From the NCBI RefSeq assembly GCF_003265705.1, contig NW_020312867.1, forward strand, positions 8,903,228-8,967,227: DNA of 64,000 nucleotides, given 5' to 3'. The DNA is from Callorhinus ursinus. Taxonomy: Eukaryota; Chordata; Mammalia; Carnivora; Otariidae. Positions 54,450 to 64,000 of the stretch are shown here, one piece after another (position 1 is the first letter of the stretch; the number at the start of each line of letters is the position of its first letter). The notes beneath the pieces were generated by a model, which was not told the DNA's origin, did not search any database, and saw only the letters and a list, made by a program, of their open reading frames with translations. The translations under genes were made by a program, and so were the position numbers.

Positions 54450-55000
54450 GACTAAATGAGTTAATTACATAAGTGAAGCACACAGGAAATATTAATTATG
54501 ATTAATGTGACTATAACTTTATAATTGAGTTTCCTCAACTCAACCATTGTTCATAAACATGTTTCGAGTCAATATTTTTCCACATATTTGTTTTGAAAGG
54601 CAGCAGAGTTGTCTTTCAAATTGATGCATTTTTCAAGTCCCTGTGTTTTGACTAATATAATATCAACAGGGCTGCAATGAGCATTTTCATGGATAAATCA
54701 TGGTGCACCTGTCGATTATCTCCTTTGGCTAGAATGTTCTAGATGTGAAATTGCTGAGTCAAATAGTAGGAACATACTTAAGGTTTTTGATAAGCTTTGC
54801 TAAATGGCCTTCCAGAAAAATAATACTGATTTATAATGCCATCAGCAGCATCTGAGTGCATCTTTTTCCTTCTATTTTTTTATACCCGTGTTGGGTTTTT
54901 TTAATTATGCTAATAGTTTATTTGTTAGTTTGAATTCTTTTGATGACTACTGAAGTTGAATATCCTCTTCCAATACCCTAGGACTTATATTAAAAAAAAA
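54450..55000 (+). repeat. AT-rich ancient dispersed repeat
   Basis: Phrases 'gggctgcaatgagcattttc', 'gaaattgctgagtcaaatag' and 'gctttgctaaatggccttcc' occur in order, as in the blocks at 13190-14300 and 34600-35160. Confidence 0.55.
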
Positions 55001-55017
55001 AAACAAAAAGTCCCTCA

Positions 55018-55216
55018 GGGGCGCCTGGGTGGTTCCATTGGTTAAGTGTCTGCCTTCGGCTCAGGTCATGATCTCAGGGTCCTGGGCTCGAGCCCAGTGT
55101 CGGGCTCTGTGTTCAGTGGGGAGTCTGCTTCTCCCTCTGTCTCTGCAACCCCACCCCTGCTCGTGCTCTTTCTCTCTCTCTCTCTCTCTCAAATAAATAA
55201 ATAAAAAATCTTTTTA
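55018..55216 (+). mobile_element. CAN-SINE
   Basis: Full-length sense element with head 'gggcgcctgggtggttccat', body 'cttcggctcaggtcatgatc', a (CT) tract and 'caaataaataaataaaaaat' tail. Duplicated flank aaaaagtccctca / aaaaaatccctca. Confidence 0.92.
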
Positions 55217-55257
55217 AAAAATCCCTCAAAAGTTGTGTTTAAATGAAGTCAACCAGG

Positions 55258-55442
55258 GGCACCTGGGTGGCTCAGTCTTTAAGCGTCTGCTTTCGGCTCA
55301 GGTCATGATCCCAGGGTCCTGGGATCGAGCCCCACAATGGGCTCGCTGCTCAGCGGGAAGCCTGCTTCTCCCTCTCCTTCACTTGTGTTCCCTCTCTCGC
55401 TGTGTCTCCTCTGTCAAATAAATAAATAAAATCTTTAAAAAA
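55258..55442 (+). mobile_element. CAN-SINE, young
   Basis: Full-length sense element only 42 bases after the previous one. Head 'ggcacctgggtggctcagtc', then 'tcccagggtcctgggatcga' and tail 'aaataaataaataaaatctt'. A perfect 17-bp target-site duplication, aaatgaagtcaaccagg (55241-55257 and 55443-55459), indicates a recent insertion. It may be polymorphic in the species. Confidence 0.95.
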
Positions 55443-55459
55443 AAATGAAGTCAACCAGG

Positions 55460-56740
55460 CCTTTTGCCCTCTAATGAACCAACTATCTTGGCATGGCTCC
55501 TCAGCCTCAGCCCTGTGGCACCTCTCACGGGTAACAGCTGCCTGATTAAATCCCACCTGTGCTGCTGGTAACATTCCTCCCACTTAATATACAGGTGTGG
55601 ACTCAAGAAGGCATGAAACATGAATAGGGCAAACAGAGGGAGAGAAGGCCTTTGTTCAGCAAAAATTCCCTCATCATCTCCCACAGGTCAGGCCCTCCGC
55701 AAAACACGGAGGGGTGGGAACACGAAGACCAGGAAGTCTCAACATTTGGGGGTGAGGTGGGTGGAAAGGAAAACACAGTAAATACACACCAAACAATGTG
55801 TAATGAGGGTGCAGATGAGGACCGAAAGGTAGGAATTTCTTAGTAAGAAATGGCATGACTTTGAAGTCAGAGCGGACCTGGGTTCAAACCCTGTGTCTTC
55901 TGTCTCCTAACATCAGGCAGGTTGCCTGATTTCTCTGAGTCTTAATTTCTGCACCTGTAAAATGTGAAGACTATTTGGGGGCTTAAATTAGTTAAAATAA
56001 ATAAAGAATACCTATATTTATAGAATACAGGTAGGCCATGAATCTCAAAATGGTGACCCAAGGGCCAAATATGGCCTAGAGAAGGTCTTGTTTGGTCTAT
56101 CCAGTGTTTTTGAGAAAAAACCTTAGAGAGGAATTAGGATGGCTTGGGCCAATAGTCGTCCATCCTAGCTGACCAACAGAAACATCTGGAAATGTGTAGG
56201 CTCCTTGAGAAGGTATCTGGGCTTGTCCACTGACCTTGCTTCTGGCTAAGTAACACGGAATAACATGGACTGAGTTTATCCTCAAACAAAAAGCTGTGCA
56301 AAATATACAAAACAACAGTTTTCAAGACACTGGGCATCAGACAACAAGGGAGTGATCCCTGAGAGATAAAAAACGAAAGAGGGGAGCCCGACAATTGCCC
56401 CCCAGCTTACTATCTAGAGAGAGTTTTCAAGCCACAGTGCAGGAGGGGGAACCTCGGCGGAGCCCAGTGGTCTTCCTGAGGTGAGGAGATGCAACTGGGA
56501 GGCCAAAGCAGCCAGGGTTCACAGGGTAGAGTCACTCAGGAGAGAGAAAGATAGAAAGGGAGGGAGGAAGGAGGAAGGAGGAAGGAAGGAAGGAGGAGAG
56601 AGGGAGGGGGAAAGGGGAGTGAGAGAAAGAAAGGAAAGAGGGATTGATCTTGAGAGAGAGAAAGAGAGAGCATGCAAAAGTTCTGGAGATCTGCAGAGAA
56701 CCCCTGGAGTCTTCTTCTGAGTACTGATGAGCACATCCAT
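55460..56740. other. Intergenic DNA with MIR and GA-rich tract
   Basis: A sense MIR lies at about 55850-56010 ('cagagcggacctgggttcaa', 'gtcttaatttctgcacctgt'). A GA-rich simple tract lies at 56535-56675. No gene is seen. Confidence 0.6.
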
Positions 56741-56747
56741 ATTAGCC

Positions 56748-57690
56748 AGAGTTTTCCAGAGAAACAGAACCAGTAGGATAGATATACCCAATAGATAAAA
56801 GCCCAAGAGAACCAGGAGTGCCAAGGCTGTGAGTGTGAAGCAGGAGAGCGAGGTTCTTGTCTCACGGAGTGGAAGAATGCATCTCGTGGACAGGGAGGGA
56901 GCAAAGCAGTAGAGTTTTATTAAGCAAGAATACAGTGAAAGCTCTCCGGAGTGAGAGGGGTCCCAACTGGGTTGCCTATGAGGACTTTTCATCTCTGACC
57001 TTGTATTAGGACTTTACCAGGAAGCTTGCCGGTGGTTCTGTCAGTGGTCTGGGACTAGACCTTGTGTGAGAGTCTTTGTTTCTTGGGACATCTGTGATTT
57101 ATAGGTATGGGTTGCTTGGTTTGGTTCATCTTTAGAGCTAACCTCTCCTTTGAGGCCTGATCATTTTTTGCGGTTATTTGTTATTTTCTGTGGTCACAAT
57201 GTAATTATTAGAAAAATATTTTTAACCCTAGTAGTTGGGACAGGGTGGTCTGGTTTTTCTTCCTCATCTTTCTTTTTGTTCTTAGTGTCTGCACACCTAA
57301 AATACCCTCAGAGCCTGGCCAGGGGCCTCCTATCTCTCCCTGCTTAAAGTCCCATCCTTTCCCTATTCAAGTCCCAATCCAAGTCCAAAAGCCCAGGAGC
57401 CAGGGGCATGGATATCTGGTGTCTGAGGGCAAGAGCAGAGAGGTGGGCCAAATCAAGCAGAGAGAATTCATCCTTCTTCCATCTTTTTGTTCTAGTCAGG
57501 CCCTCGAGGGATTGGATGAGGCCCACCCACATTGGTGAGGGCCTTCTTCCTTACTCAGTCTACCAGTTCAAATACTAATCTCTTCCAAAAAAATGATCTC
57601 ACAGACACACTCAAAAATAATGTCTTACCAGCTCTCTGGGCATTCCTTAGTCCGGTAAAGCTGACACATAAAATTAATCATCACAGCATG
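56748..57690. repeat. Interspersed repeat interrupted by an LTR
   Basis: The left end has 'agttttccagagaaacagaa' and 'ccagtaggatagatataccc'. The right end has 'ggattggatgaggcccaccc', 'ctcacagacacactcaaaaa' and 'gctgacacataaaattaatc'. These two ends normally belong to one old mammalian repeat (family not named with certainty). The material between about 56800 and 57370 is an unrelated LTR-like insertion. Confidence 0.5.
56800..57370 (-). mobile_element. Solo LTR-like element (endogenous retrovirus)
   Basis: Read on the minus strand, an AATAAA (56916-56921) lies in 'gcttaataaaactctactgc' and is followed by a CT-rich U5-like segment with 'gagacaagaacctcgctctc'. This is the usual layout of an R-U5 region in class I endogenous retroviruses. 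The 5' part toward 57370 is the presumed U3. No coding region is associated. The ends are approximate and the terminal dinucleotides could not be fixed. Confidence 0.5.
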
Positions 57691-57922
57691 CATGGAACCT
57701 GAGGTCATGGCCATCATAAACCTACCCCTTGTCAACTTGGTGCACATATATATTTCCTCAAGCCATACTTAATCTCCAAATAAAAGCAATAAAAAGTCAT
57801 AATTCCATCTAACATAACAAAATTACCCTGTGTACAACCAAAAATGCACCAATCCCTTCCCCAAAAGAAGAGACAAAGTTCTTGAATGATGTTTACTCTC
57901 CTGACAGCCCATAACTGAAATT

Positions 57923-58389
57923 CAGTAGTTCTCCTTATCTGCAGATCATTCCAAGACCACCAGTGGATGCCTGAGAACGTGGATAGTACTGAACCCTATG
58001 TATACTATGCTTTTTCTTATCCATATATAGCAATGATAAAGTTTAGTTTATAATTAGGCACAGAACTAGATAAACAGCAATAACTAATAATAAAATGGAA
58101 TAATTATAACAATATCCTGTAATAAAAGCTATGTAGATGTAGTCTCTCTCTCTCAAAATATCTTACTCTACCGTACTCACCCTTTTTCTCCTTGTGACGA
58201 TGTAAGATGCTAAAAAGCCCAGGTGACGAGTTGAAGTTAGATGAATAACTTTGGCTTGGTGACGAAGCATTAGGTTACTCTGGATCTTCCAATAATGTCA
58301 GAAGGAGGATCATCTGCTTCCAGACCAGGGTTGACTGCGGGTAACTGAAATTACTGAAAGCAAAACCGTGGATAAGGGAGGATTACTGG
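57923..58389. mobile_element. Tigger-type non-autonomous DNA transposon (Tc1/mariner)
   Basis: The left terminus 'cagtagttctccttatctgc' and the right terminus, whose reverse complement is 'cagtaatcctcccttatcca', are imperfect inverted repeats of Tigger type. Internal 'cagtggatgcctgagaacgt' and 'gaagcagatg'-complementary sequence ('catctgcttccagaccaggg') agree. About 467 bp, with no transposase frame. Confidence 0.8.
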
Positions 58390-58559
58390 ACTGTGATGTA
58401 AAGTTAATGACACTGAAATACTGATATAAAGTCAAGACATCTTATGTTTACATGATAAGGCAATAAGAGAACGAAGAACACAAAGATATTTACTTAATAA
58501 ATATGTATACACACAAATGTATTTGTAATTAAAAAAGGAGGAAATACTCAAGACAATCA

Positions 58560-60700
58560 TAGTCCTTATTTCTGTACCTGGATCTACTGGATCAGATGGC
58601 TCAGTGACAGAGCTTTCTCTTGCTCTGGACCCCGCTCAAAACTAGCAGCTTTTCAGGTCACTCAGTAAATAGGCTGGACTAACACACTCCAGTGAAGAAT
58701 ATATTGCCTCCGAAATCTGTGGAGGCCCACTGGGCATTGTGCCCCTTTCTTGGCCATAGGATGGGCCAGATGCAACAACTTTACTATCACCTTGGAAGGG
58801 ATATCTCACCACGCCCCATCCCACCGGACCTCTAGAAATTTCACGGAGTTAGAAGACACCAAATTTTCATCAGATTTACTTCCCACTTTGTGACACACAC
58901 ACGTCTTACCAGTAAGTCTGTAGTAGTGGCTGCCCCCTGCTTACTGGGTCCCATCCGCATAATGTCATCCAGGTCAGAGACCAGCATGATGTCTTGAGGA
59001 AGGGGAAGGTGACCAAGATCCCTGCCAACTAAATCACAATGTGGGTCTGGAGAATTGATGTACCCCTAAAGTTGGACAGGGAAGGTGCATTGCTCACCTT
59101 GCCCACTGAAAGCCACCTGCTTCTGGTGAGCCCTGTGGACAAGGATGGAGGAAAAGGCATTTGCCCGATCAGGAGCTTCACACCAAGTACCGGGGGATAT
59201 GTTAATTTGTTCAAAGAATGAAACCACATCTGGTACAGGAGCTGCAGGAGGAGGCATCACTTAGTTAAGCTTCTGATAATCCACCATCATTCTCCAAGCT
59301 CCGTCTCTCTTCCGTACAGGCTAAATAAGAGTGTGGAATGAGGAGATGGTGGGACTCACCACCCCCGCATCTTTCAAGTCCTTGATGGTGGCACTGATCT
59401 CTGCAATCCAACAGGAATGCAGTATTGCTTTTGATTCACTATTTTCCTAAGCAGAGGTGGTTCTAGTGGCTTCCATATCATAATATCCCTTTCTTACCAT
59501 AATATCCCTCACTCCACAGGCCAGGGAACCATTCCGCTAGCTGCTGAGTCTGCTGAGTATGTCAGTTCTGATTATACATTCTAGAACAGGAGAAATGACC
59601 ACAGGTTGGGTTTGGGTACCCACTTTCAGACAGATCTGATCGAAAACCCCATTGATCACCTGACTTCCATAAGCCCCCACTCTGACTGGTGGGCCACAGC
59701 AATGTTTTGGGTCTCTTAGAATTAATGTCAGAGGGGTGCCTGGGTGGCTCAGTCGTTGGGTGTCTGCCTTCGGCTCAGGTCATGATCCCAGGGTCCTGGA
59801 ATTGAGCCCCGCATCGGGCTCCCTGCTCTGCAGGAAGCCTGCTTCTCCTTCTCCTGCTCCCCCTGCTTGTGTTCCCTCTCTCGCTGTGTATCTCTGTCAA
59901 ATAAATAAAATCTTTAAAAAAAAAAAAAGAATTAATGTCAGAGCCAGTGTCCAATATTCCCTGCATGGTCTGATTCCTTTTTCCCTAATGTACAGTTACA
60001 CAGGTGAAAGGCTGTGGGTCCCTTTGTAGGGAAGACTGGAAAAAGATTATCGTATAAATTTTAGGGAGTATATCAGGGCCCTTCCTCAAGGGGACCTGGC
60101 CTCCCTTCCATTTAAGGGATGTTGGGTCTGTAAACTGACTCAAGTCTGGGGATCAGCTGAGGGGCTGTGACTCTTTTGTTATAATTTCAATTAGACTCTT
60201 GTTCACTTGACCTAGAACTCTTCTGCTTTTACAGATCAAGTAAGAATTTAGTAGACTTCCTATTTCACTTCTAGGAATACCATGATTAATACCATGAATA
60301 CTTGTTTCACTTCTAGGAATGCCATGGGTCAACATGAGTCACACTATTCTAACTGCTGCTTGGATTCTGCTGTCCATTATGGCCATCACACCATCTTGTC
60401 TTTGACAGTTGAGTGCAGCCACATGGCTCCTACCACCCCAGGACCCCTTTGTTCCCATTGCCTAATTTAGGTTTACCAGTTGTGTGGCTTCAGTTCCCAC
60501 TGTGAGGTCTGACCTACAGAGAAAAGTGATCATGAAGTTCTTCAAGGATGCTGGGACTCCTCTCACAAATATATTTCTCAGAGTATTGGTGAAAGGTATC
60601 TCTTCTGAACCCTCTTCATGTAAGCTAGATCTTAAATGACAAATCCACTCTAACATTCTAGTCTCCCTAAGCTTCTGAATCCCTATCTGTACATTAAATC
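58560..60700 (-). pseudogene. Decayed endogenous retrovirus pol remnant (ERV-L-like), with SINE insertion
   Basis: On the minus strand short frames read as broken protease/reverse transcriptase sequence. At about 59066-59230 there is a stretch with A-N-A-F-S-S-I and H-Q-K-Q-V-A-F-S, typical of the RT palm of ERV-L-type elements. Further along, at 58964-58969, an Asp-Asp pair stands where the catalytic Y-x-D-D is expected, but the tyrosine position is not conserved. The upstream part (toward 60700) resembles the protease and spacer. Stops and frameshifts interrupt every frame, the longest open piece being under 70 codons, and a CAN-SINE at 59734-59927 splits it. It is non-functional. Boundaries are approximate. 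Confidence 0.65.
59734..59927 (+). mobile_element. CAN-SINE, young
   Basis: Full-length sense element: 'gggtgcctgggtggctcagt' head, 'cttcggctcaggtcatgatc', CT tract and 'caaataaataaaatctttaa' tail. A perfect 16-bp duplication, agaattaatgtcagag, flanks it (59718-59733 and 59928-59943). Inserted into the retroviral remnant. Confidence 0.95.
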
Positions 60701-61000
60701 AAGGGAGGTTGGGCATTTCCAATTCATTCACAGTGGGCTGACCACCTTTTGGTCCATCCTTCAGCCAGTCAACCAAATAGTTAAAGCCTTTCCTGAGCTG
60801 CATCATTAAATGTGGAACCCTTGCTTAGTGAACCCATTCAATAAATTCTGCCTAATCCAACTTTATGTTTCTTCCACCATTTTCCTACTGCCTTAGGAAT
60901 TCTCACACATTCTCACACATGTCCCAGGAATTTCCGTCCATAAAAATTAGAAAACTCAAGTAGTTCTTTTGGATTGTAGCTCACCTTATACCTCAAATGT
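60700..61000. other. Intergenic DNA, nothing recognised
   Basis: AT-rich sequence without gene signals. It may belong to the retroviral remnant next to it. Confidence 0.4.
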
Positions 61001-61059
61001 TGGGACCTACTGGAATTTGAGTCTAGTTCCAGGTGTGGAAACAAAGAGGGGTGGTGGTG

Positions 61060-61265
61060 GTGGCAGATCCTGGGAAGAATCGGCATTGTTTTGTATGGCA
61101 ATCTAGATTCATCATATGTAACAAATGTACCCTTTGGTGGGGATGTTGATAATGGGGGAGGCTGTGCATGTGTGAGAGCAGAGAGCATGTGGGAAATCTC
61201 TATACCTTCCTCTCAATGTTGCTGTGAACTTAAAACTGCTCTAAAAAATAAAGACTTTAAATATA
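61060..61265 (+). repeat. LINE L1 (old) 3' end
   Basis: Sense tail: 'gatgttgataatgggggagg', 'ctgtgcatgtgtgagagcag', 'gggaaatctctataccttcc', 'gctgtgaacttaaaactgct' and 'ctaaaaaataaagactttaa'. Confidence 0.8.
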
Positions 61266-61269
61266 AACA

Positions 61270-61505
61270 AAAAAAGTTATAGCTAACAAACCAACAAAGG
61301 AGATAGAATGGAATCATAAGAAATAGTCAATCCAAAGCAGAAAGCAGAAAAAAAGAAAGGAAACAAACAACAAATGGGACAAATAGAAAACAAATAGCAA
61401 GATGGTGGATTTAAACCCAACCATACTAATTATCACATTAAATGTAAATGCTCTAAATGCCCCAATTAAAGGAGCAGACACTGTCAGATTGGATTAAAAA
61501 TCAAG
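61270..61505 (+). repeat. LINE L1 internal fragment
   Basis: 'aattatcacattaaatgtaa' and 'atgctctaaatgccccaatt', then 'gtcagattggattaaaaatc', match the inter-ORF / ORF2 start region of L1. Interrupted by the short SINE at 61512. Confidence 0.65.
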
Positions 61506-61511
61506 ACTCCA

Positions 61512-61621
61512 GGGGTGCCTGGCTGTCTCAGTCAGAAGAACATGCGACTCTTGATCTCGGGGTCGTCGTTCAAGCCCCACATTGGATGTAGAGATTACTA
61601 AAAAAATAAACTTAAAAAAAA
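61512..61621 (+). mobile_element. Short CAN-SINE-related tRNA SINE
   Basis: About 110 bases: 'ggggtgcctggctgtctcag' head, 'aagaacatgcgactcttgat', 'ctcggggtcgtcgttcaagc' (tRNA B-box-like) and an A-rich tail, without the CT-rich middle of the other copies. Flanked by aagactcca at 61503-61511 and 61622-61630. Confidence 0.85.
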
Positions 61622-61679
61622 AAGACTCCACAATAGTTAGGCACTTGTGTTTGCTGCCCTTGTGGCAAAGACTCAGGAA

Positions 61680-61915
61680 ATGATAACAGCTAACTCTTAT
61701 TGAACATTCCGTTTGCCTCATAGTGTTTTAAGGGCTTGAAATGTATTATCTCATCTAATCTTCTTAACAGCCCCAGAAGGTAGGTACTAATGTCACCTTC
61801 ATGTTATGGCTGAGGTTATACATTGAGGCCCAAAGAAGTGAGGAAATTTGCCAAGGTTACCTCCTAGTTAGAGGTGGATCCCCAGGAGTTACACTCTAAC
61901 ATCCCACTCTGCCTC
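61680..61915 (-). repeat. MIR fragment
   Basis: Antisense: 'gataacagctaactcttatt', 'ttatctcatctaatcttctt' and 'gaggaaatttgccaaggtta'. Confidence 0.7.
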
Positions 61916-61919
61916 CTCT

Positions 61920-62430
61920 TGGACATGCGGTGCCTTCCTTATAGGGCCAAAGCAGAAGGCTGGGCCATCTGTGCTTGGGGCTGAGAATGGGGAGGACTTC
62001 CCAGCATGTGCTACAGGAATGTCAGTGCAGAGCAGCATCAGGTTAGCCTGGGGAAGCAGCTGCTAGCACCTTCGAATGAATCTTCATGTGCCACCGCCTT
62101 CTTCCCAAGGGCCTTGGCTCTGACTCTAAACTTCAGCTCCCTGACAGCCTGGCAGCTGTGTAGTCTCTGGGTGGCCCATCCCACCCTCAGAACATTGTTC
62201 TGCCCATCAGCATTAGAGATAAGCTCTCTCTGGGAAGACAAGCCCTTGGAAGCCAGTTCCAAATGCCAAGCAACCAGATTGTCCTAGCATTTTTTTCAGA
62301 CCTTTGCCAAGGTTTGCAGAGCTGCTCCAATGGCAGGACAAATGGCCAGGCTGGGCACACATCTCAGAGGACCCAGGAAGAGTCATCGGTCCAACCCAGA
62401 CTCAGGCATCCATAGAGATATTTTGTTCAT
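61920..62430. other. Intergenic DNA, nothing recognised
   Basis: No repeat or gene signal that I can support. Confidence 0.4.
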
Positions 62431-63200
62431 TCATTCATTCTTCTATAGATTTATTGAGCACCTTCTACATGTCAGGCACTATTCTAGGCTCTGAGAATTC
62501 AGTGAGGACTGTGAAAAGTCTCTGCCTCCCAGGGGCTCACAGTCCAATGGAGGGAGACAGACAGTTGGGAAGAAGTCCTTGCAGTAAAGCATGATGACTG
62601 GCGAAATAGCAGCCATGACAAGGTAAATGGGTGTACCCATCCATGTTTTGAAGGATGAGCAGGAGTCTTCTGGGGAGACAAGATAGGGAAGGCCATCGCA
62701 GGGGAGGGCCAGTGTTGCAGAGGCAGAGGTGAATAGGAGCAGGATGTGTAGGGGAGCTCCTGGAATATACAGGTAAGGAGGTGGAGTCAGGCAAACCCGG
62801 AGAAATGGAATGTACCAGATGGCCAGGGAGTTTGGACTTGACCCATTGGCCTGGAACAAGGTGCCCTTGAAGGCTTTTATGCAGGTATATGACATGAGGG
62901 TATTGGAGTTTCAGGCAGAGGAATGGCCATGTGGGTAGGGGCTCCAGGAAACCACTGGAGTCAGAGAGATGAGGGAGGGGGCTCGTAAAGAGATACTGGC
63001 AAGAAATAATGGGGGGGGGTCAAATTAGGTAAATGTCAGGCTGGCTAATAATAAAAAGGTGGATAGGGTGAAGAGGTGGAATGTCAGGGCCTGGAGAATT
63101 ACCAGATATGAGGGAAGAAGTGGAAGCCAGGGAGGGCTGTGCTGGAGTGATCTAGAAGATAGAACCACACACAGAGGTGAGGGCTAAGGGTGACTCTTCT
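62430..63200 (+). repeat. Ancient interspersed repeat, 'gtgcaaagg' family
   Basis: Starts with 'tcattcattcattcttctat' and 'ttgagcaccttctacatgtc', then 'ggcactattctaggctctga', 'cagggagtttggacttgacc' and 'ggagtgatctagaagataga', in the order of the other copies. Confidence 0.6.
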
Positions 63201-63419
63201 TCACCACCAGCTGTAACAGTGATCAGGAGAGGTGGGCTCTGTCACCAAAGACATATGGGGATGCCTGGATTTCTCATAGTCCTACAGGACTGTTCTCTCA
63301 GTGCTAATGGAGACCAGAAGGGGATTAGGGGATTAGAGCAAGTAATCGATTAAACAAGGCCATCTTCATCATGCACAAAACCGAATACCTTCAAGTCAAT
63401 GCCTGGAAGAGAAGGGAGT

Positions 63420-63810
63420 GTGGCCCCAGGCAGTCACACCCACCTTTACTGCCTCCCTGCCCTTCCCTCTATTTGTTTCTAAGTTCCAGGCACACTTGCA
63501 GACCCCTGCTCTGCCTCCAAGAATGCATGTTAAGTTTTTCCCTCTGCCTGAAAATTCCTACTGCCTCCAATATGCTCCATTTGGCTAATTCTTTCTTTAG
63601 GACTTTGCCTAGTTCTCCTCCAGGACTTCTCATCCTCCAGATGACTTAAGATTCCCTCTGTGCTCTGCCAGCCCCTTGTCATGCATGATTCTAATTACAG
63701 TGAACTGTGGGCTTTCTTCTTATTTCCCCACCACTGGATGGTGAGTACAGCAGAAGTTAGAACTGAATTTTATCCACTTCTTGATTTTAGGACCAACATG
63801 AGGCCTGAAA
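63420..63810 (+). repeat. LINE L2-like 3' end
   Basis: 'cctctgcctgaaaattccta', 'tctttaggactttgcctagt' and 'tccactt cttgattttagga'-type text in L2 order. Moderately decayed. Confidence 0.5.
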
Positions 63811-63814
63811 GAAT

Positions 63815-63910
63815 AGAAGTGGGTGGGTGGGTGGGTGGATGGATGGAGTTATGGATGGAGGGAGGGATAAAAAATATGTGAGGGATAGGTGGAAGAATGG
63901 ATGGAGTTAA
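63815..63910. repeat. (GTGG)n / (GGAT)n microsatellite
   Basis: GTGGGTGG units from about 63820 to 63838, then GGATGGA-type units with interruptions to about 63905. Confidence 0.8.
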
Positions 63911-64000
63911 GAGAGTATATGGATTAGTGAAGAGATGAGTAAATGAGGATTAGAGAAGTGAAGAGGTAGAGTAAGAGAAAGAGCAAATAATGAACAGGCA

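Noticed and set aside
58560..60700. Intact retroviral gene
   Set aside because: Every frame is broken by stops and shifts, the conserved tyrosine of the RT active site is lost and a SINE interrupts the remnant.
40166..64000. PDYN or another gene downstream of SIRPA
   Set aside because: I looked for prodynorphin-type coding sequence because human synteny predicts PDYN here, but found none; it is probably beyond the window.

Overview
This window is mammalian genomic DNA and is dominated by one spliced gene on the plus strand, SIRPA (signal regulatory protein alpha, CD172a). Eight coding exons, all with canonical GT/AG splice sites and compatible phases, join into a 506-codon reading frame: signal peptide, Ig V-set domain, two Ig C1-set domains, one transmembrane helix and a cytoplasmic tail with four ITIM-type tyrosines. 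The eight recent tRNA-derived SINEs have the carnivore CAN-SINE form (a tRNA-like head reading gcctgggtggctcag, a CT-rich tract, then aataaataaaatcttt). The variant looks like that of dog-like carnivores (Caniformia: canids, bears, mustelids, seals) rather than cats. The species cannot be fixed from this window.

Layout. 1-430: GC- and CpG-rich promoter and 5' UTR side. 431-509: start codon and most of the signal peptide. 510-17423: a 16.9-kb first intron holding L2, MIR and other old repeats, a 40-bp minisatellite interrupted by an assembly gap (5704-5713), and a CA-rich tract. 17424-17777: V-set exon, which encodes the CD47-binding domain. 22735-23055 and 23648-23986: the two C1-set exons. 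25887-25994: transmembrane exon. 29023-29047 (25 nt) and 35366-35405 (40 nt): two tiny juxtamembrane exons. 37683-37937: the ITIM exon with the stop codon. 37938 to about 40165: 3' UTR, ending shortly after an AATAAA at 40141. From about 40166 to 64000 I find no gene. This part is intergenic DNA made of old MIR/L2/MER5/L1 pieces, microsatellites, a cluster of young SINEs (53.9-55.4 kb), and a pile-up of an LTR, a Tigger-type DNA transposon and a decayed endogenous retrovirus pol remnant (56.7-60.7 kb). In human the next gene in this direction is PDYN, recalled from memory, and no exon of it is visible here.

How it works together. SIRPA is an inhibitory receptor of myeloid cells and neurons. 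The V domain binds CD47 on other cells, and phosphorylated ITIMs recruit SHP-1 and SHP-2 to restrain phagocytosis. The points most worth a second look are species-specific features of this allele: an extra N-glycosylation sequon inside the CD47-facing surface, a changed C'-D loop, and tandem splice sites just before the first ITIM that can vary the protein by a few residues in frame. I found no previously undescribed multi-gene system. Most long open frames in the window are chance frames in GC-rich introns and repeats.
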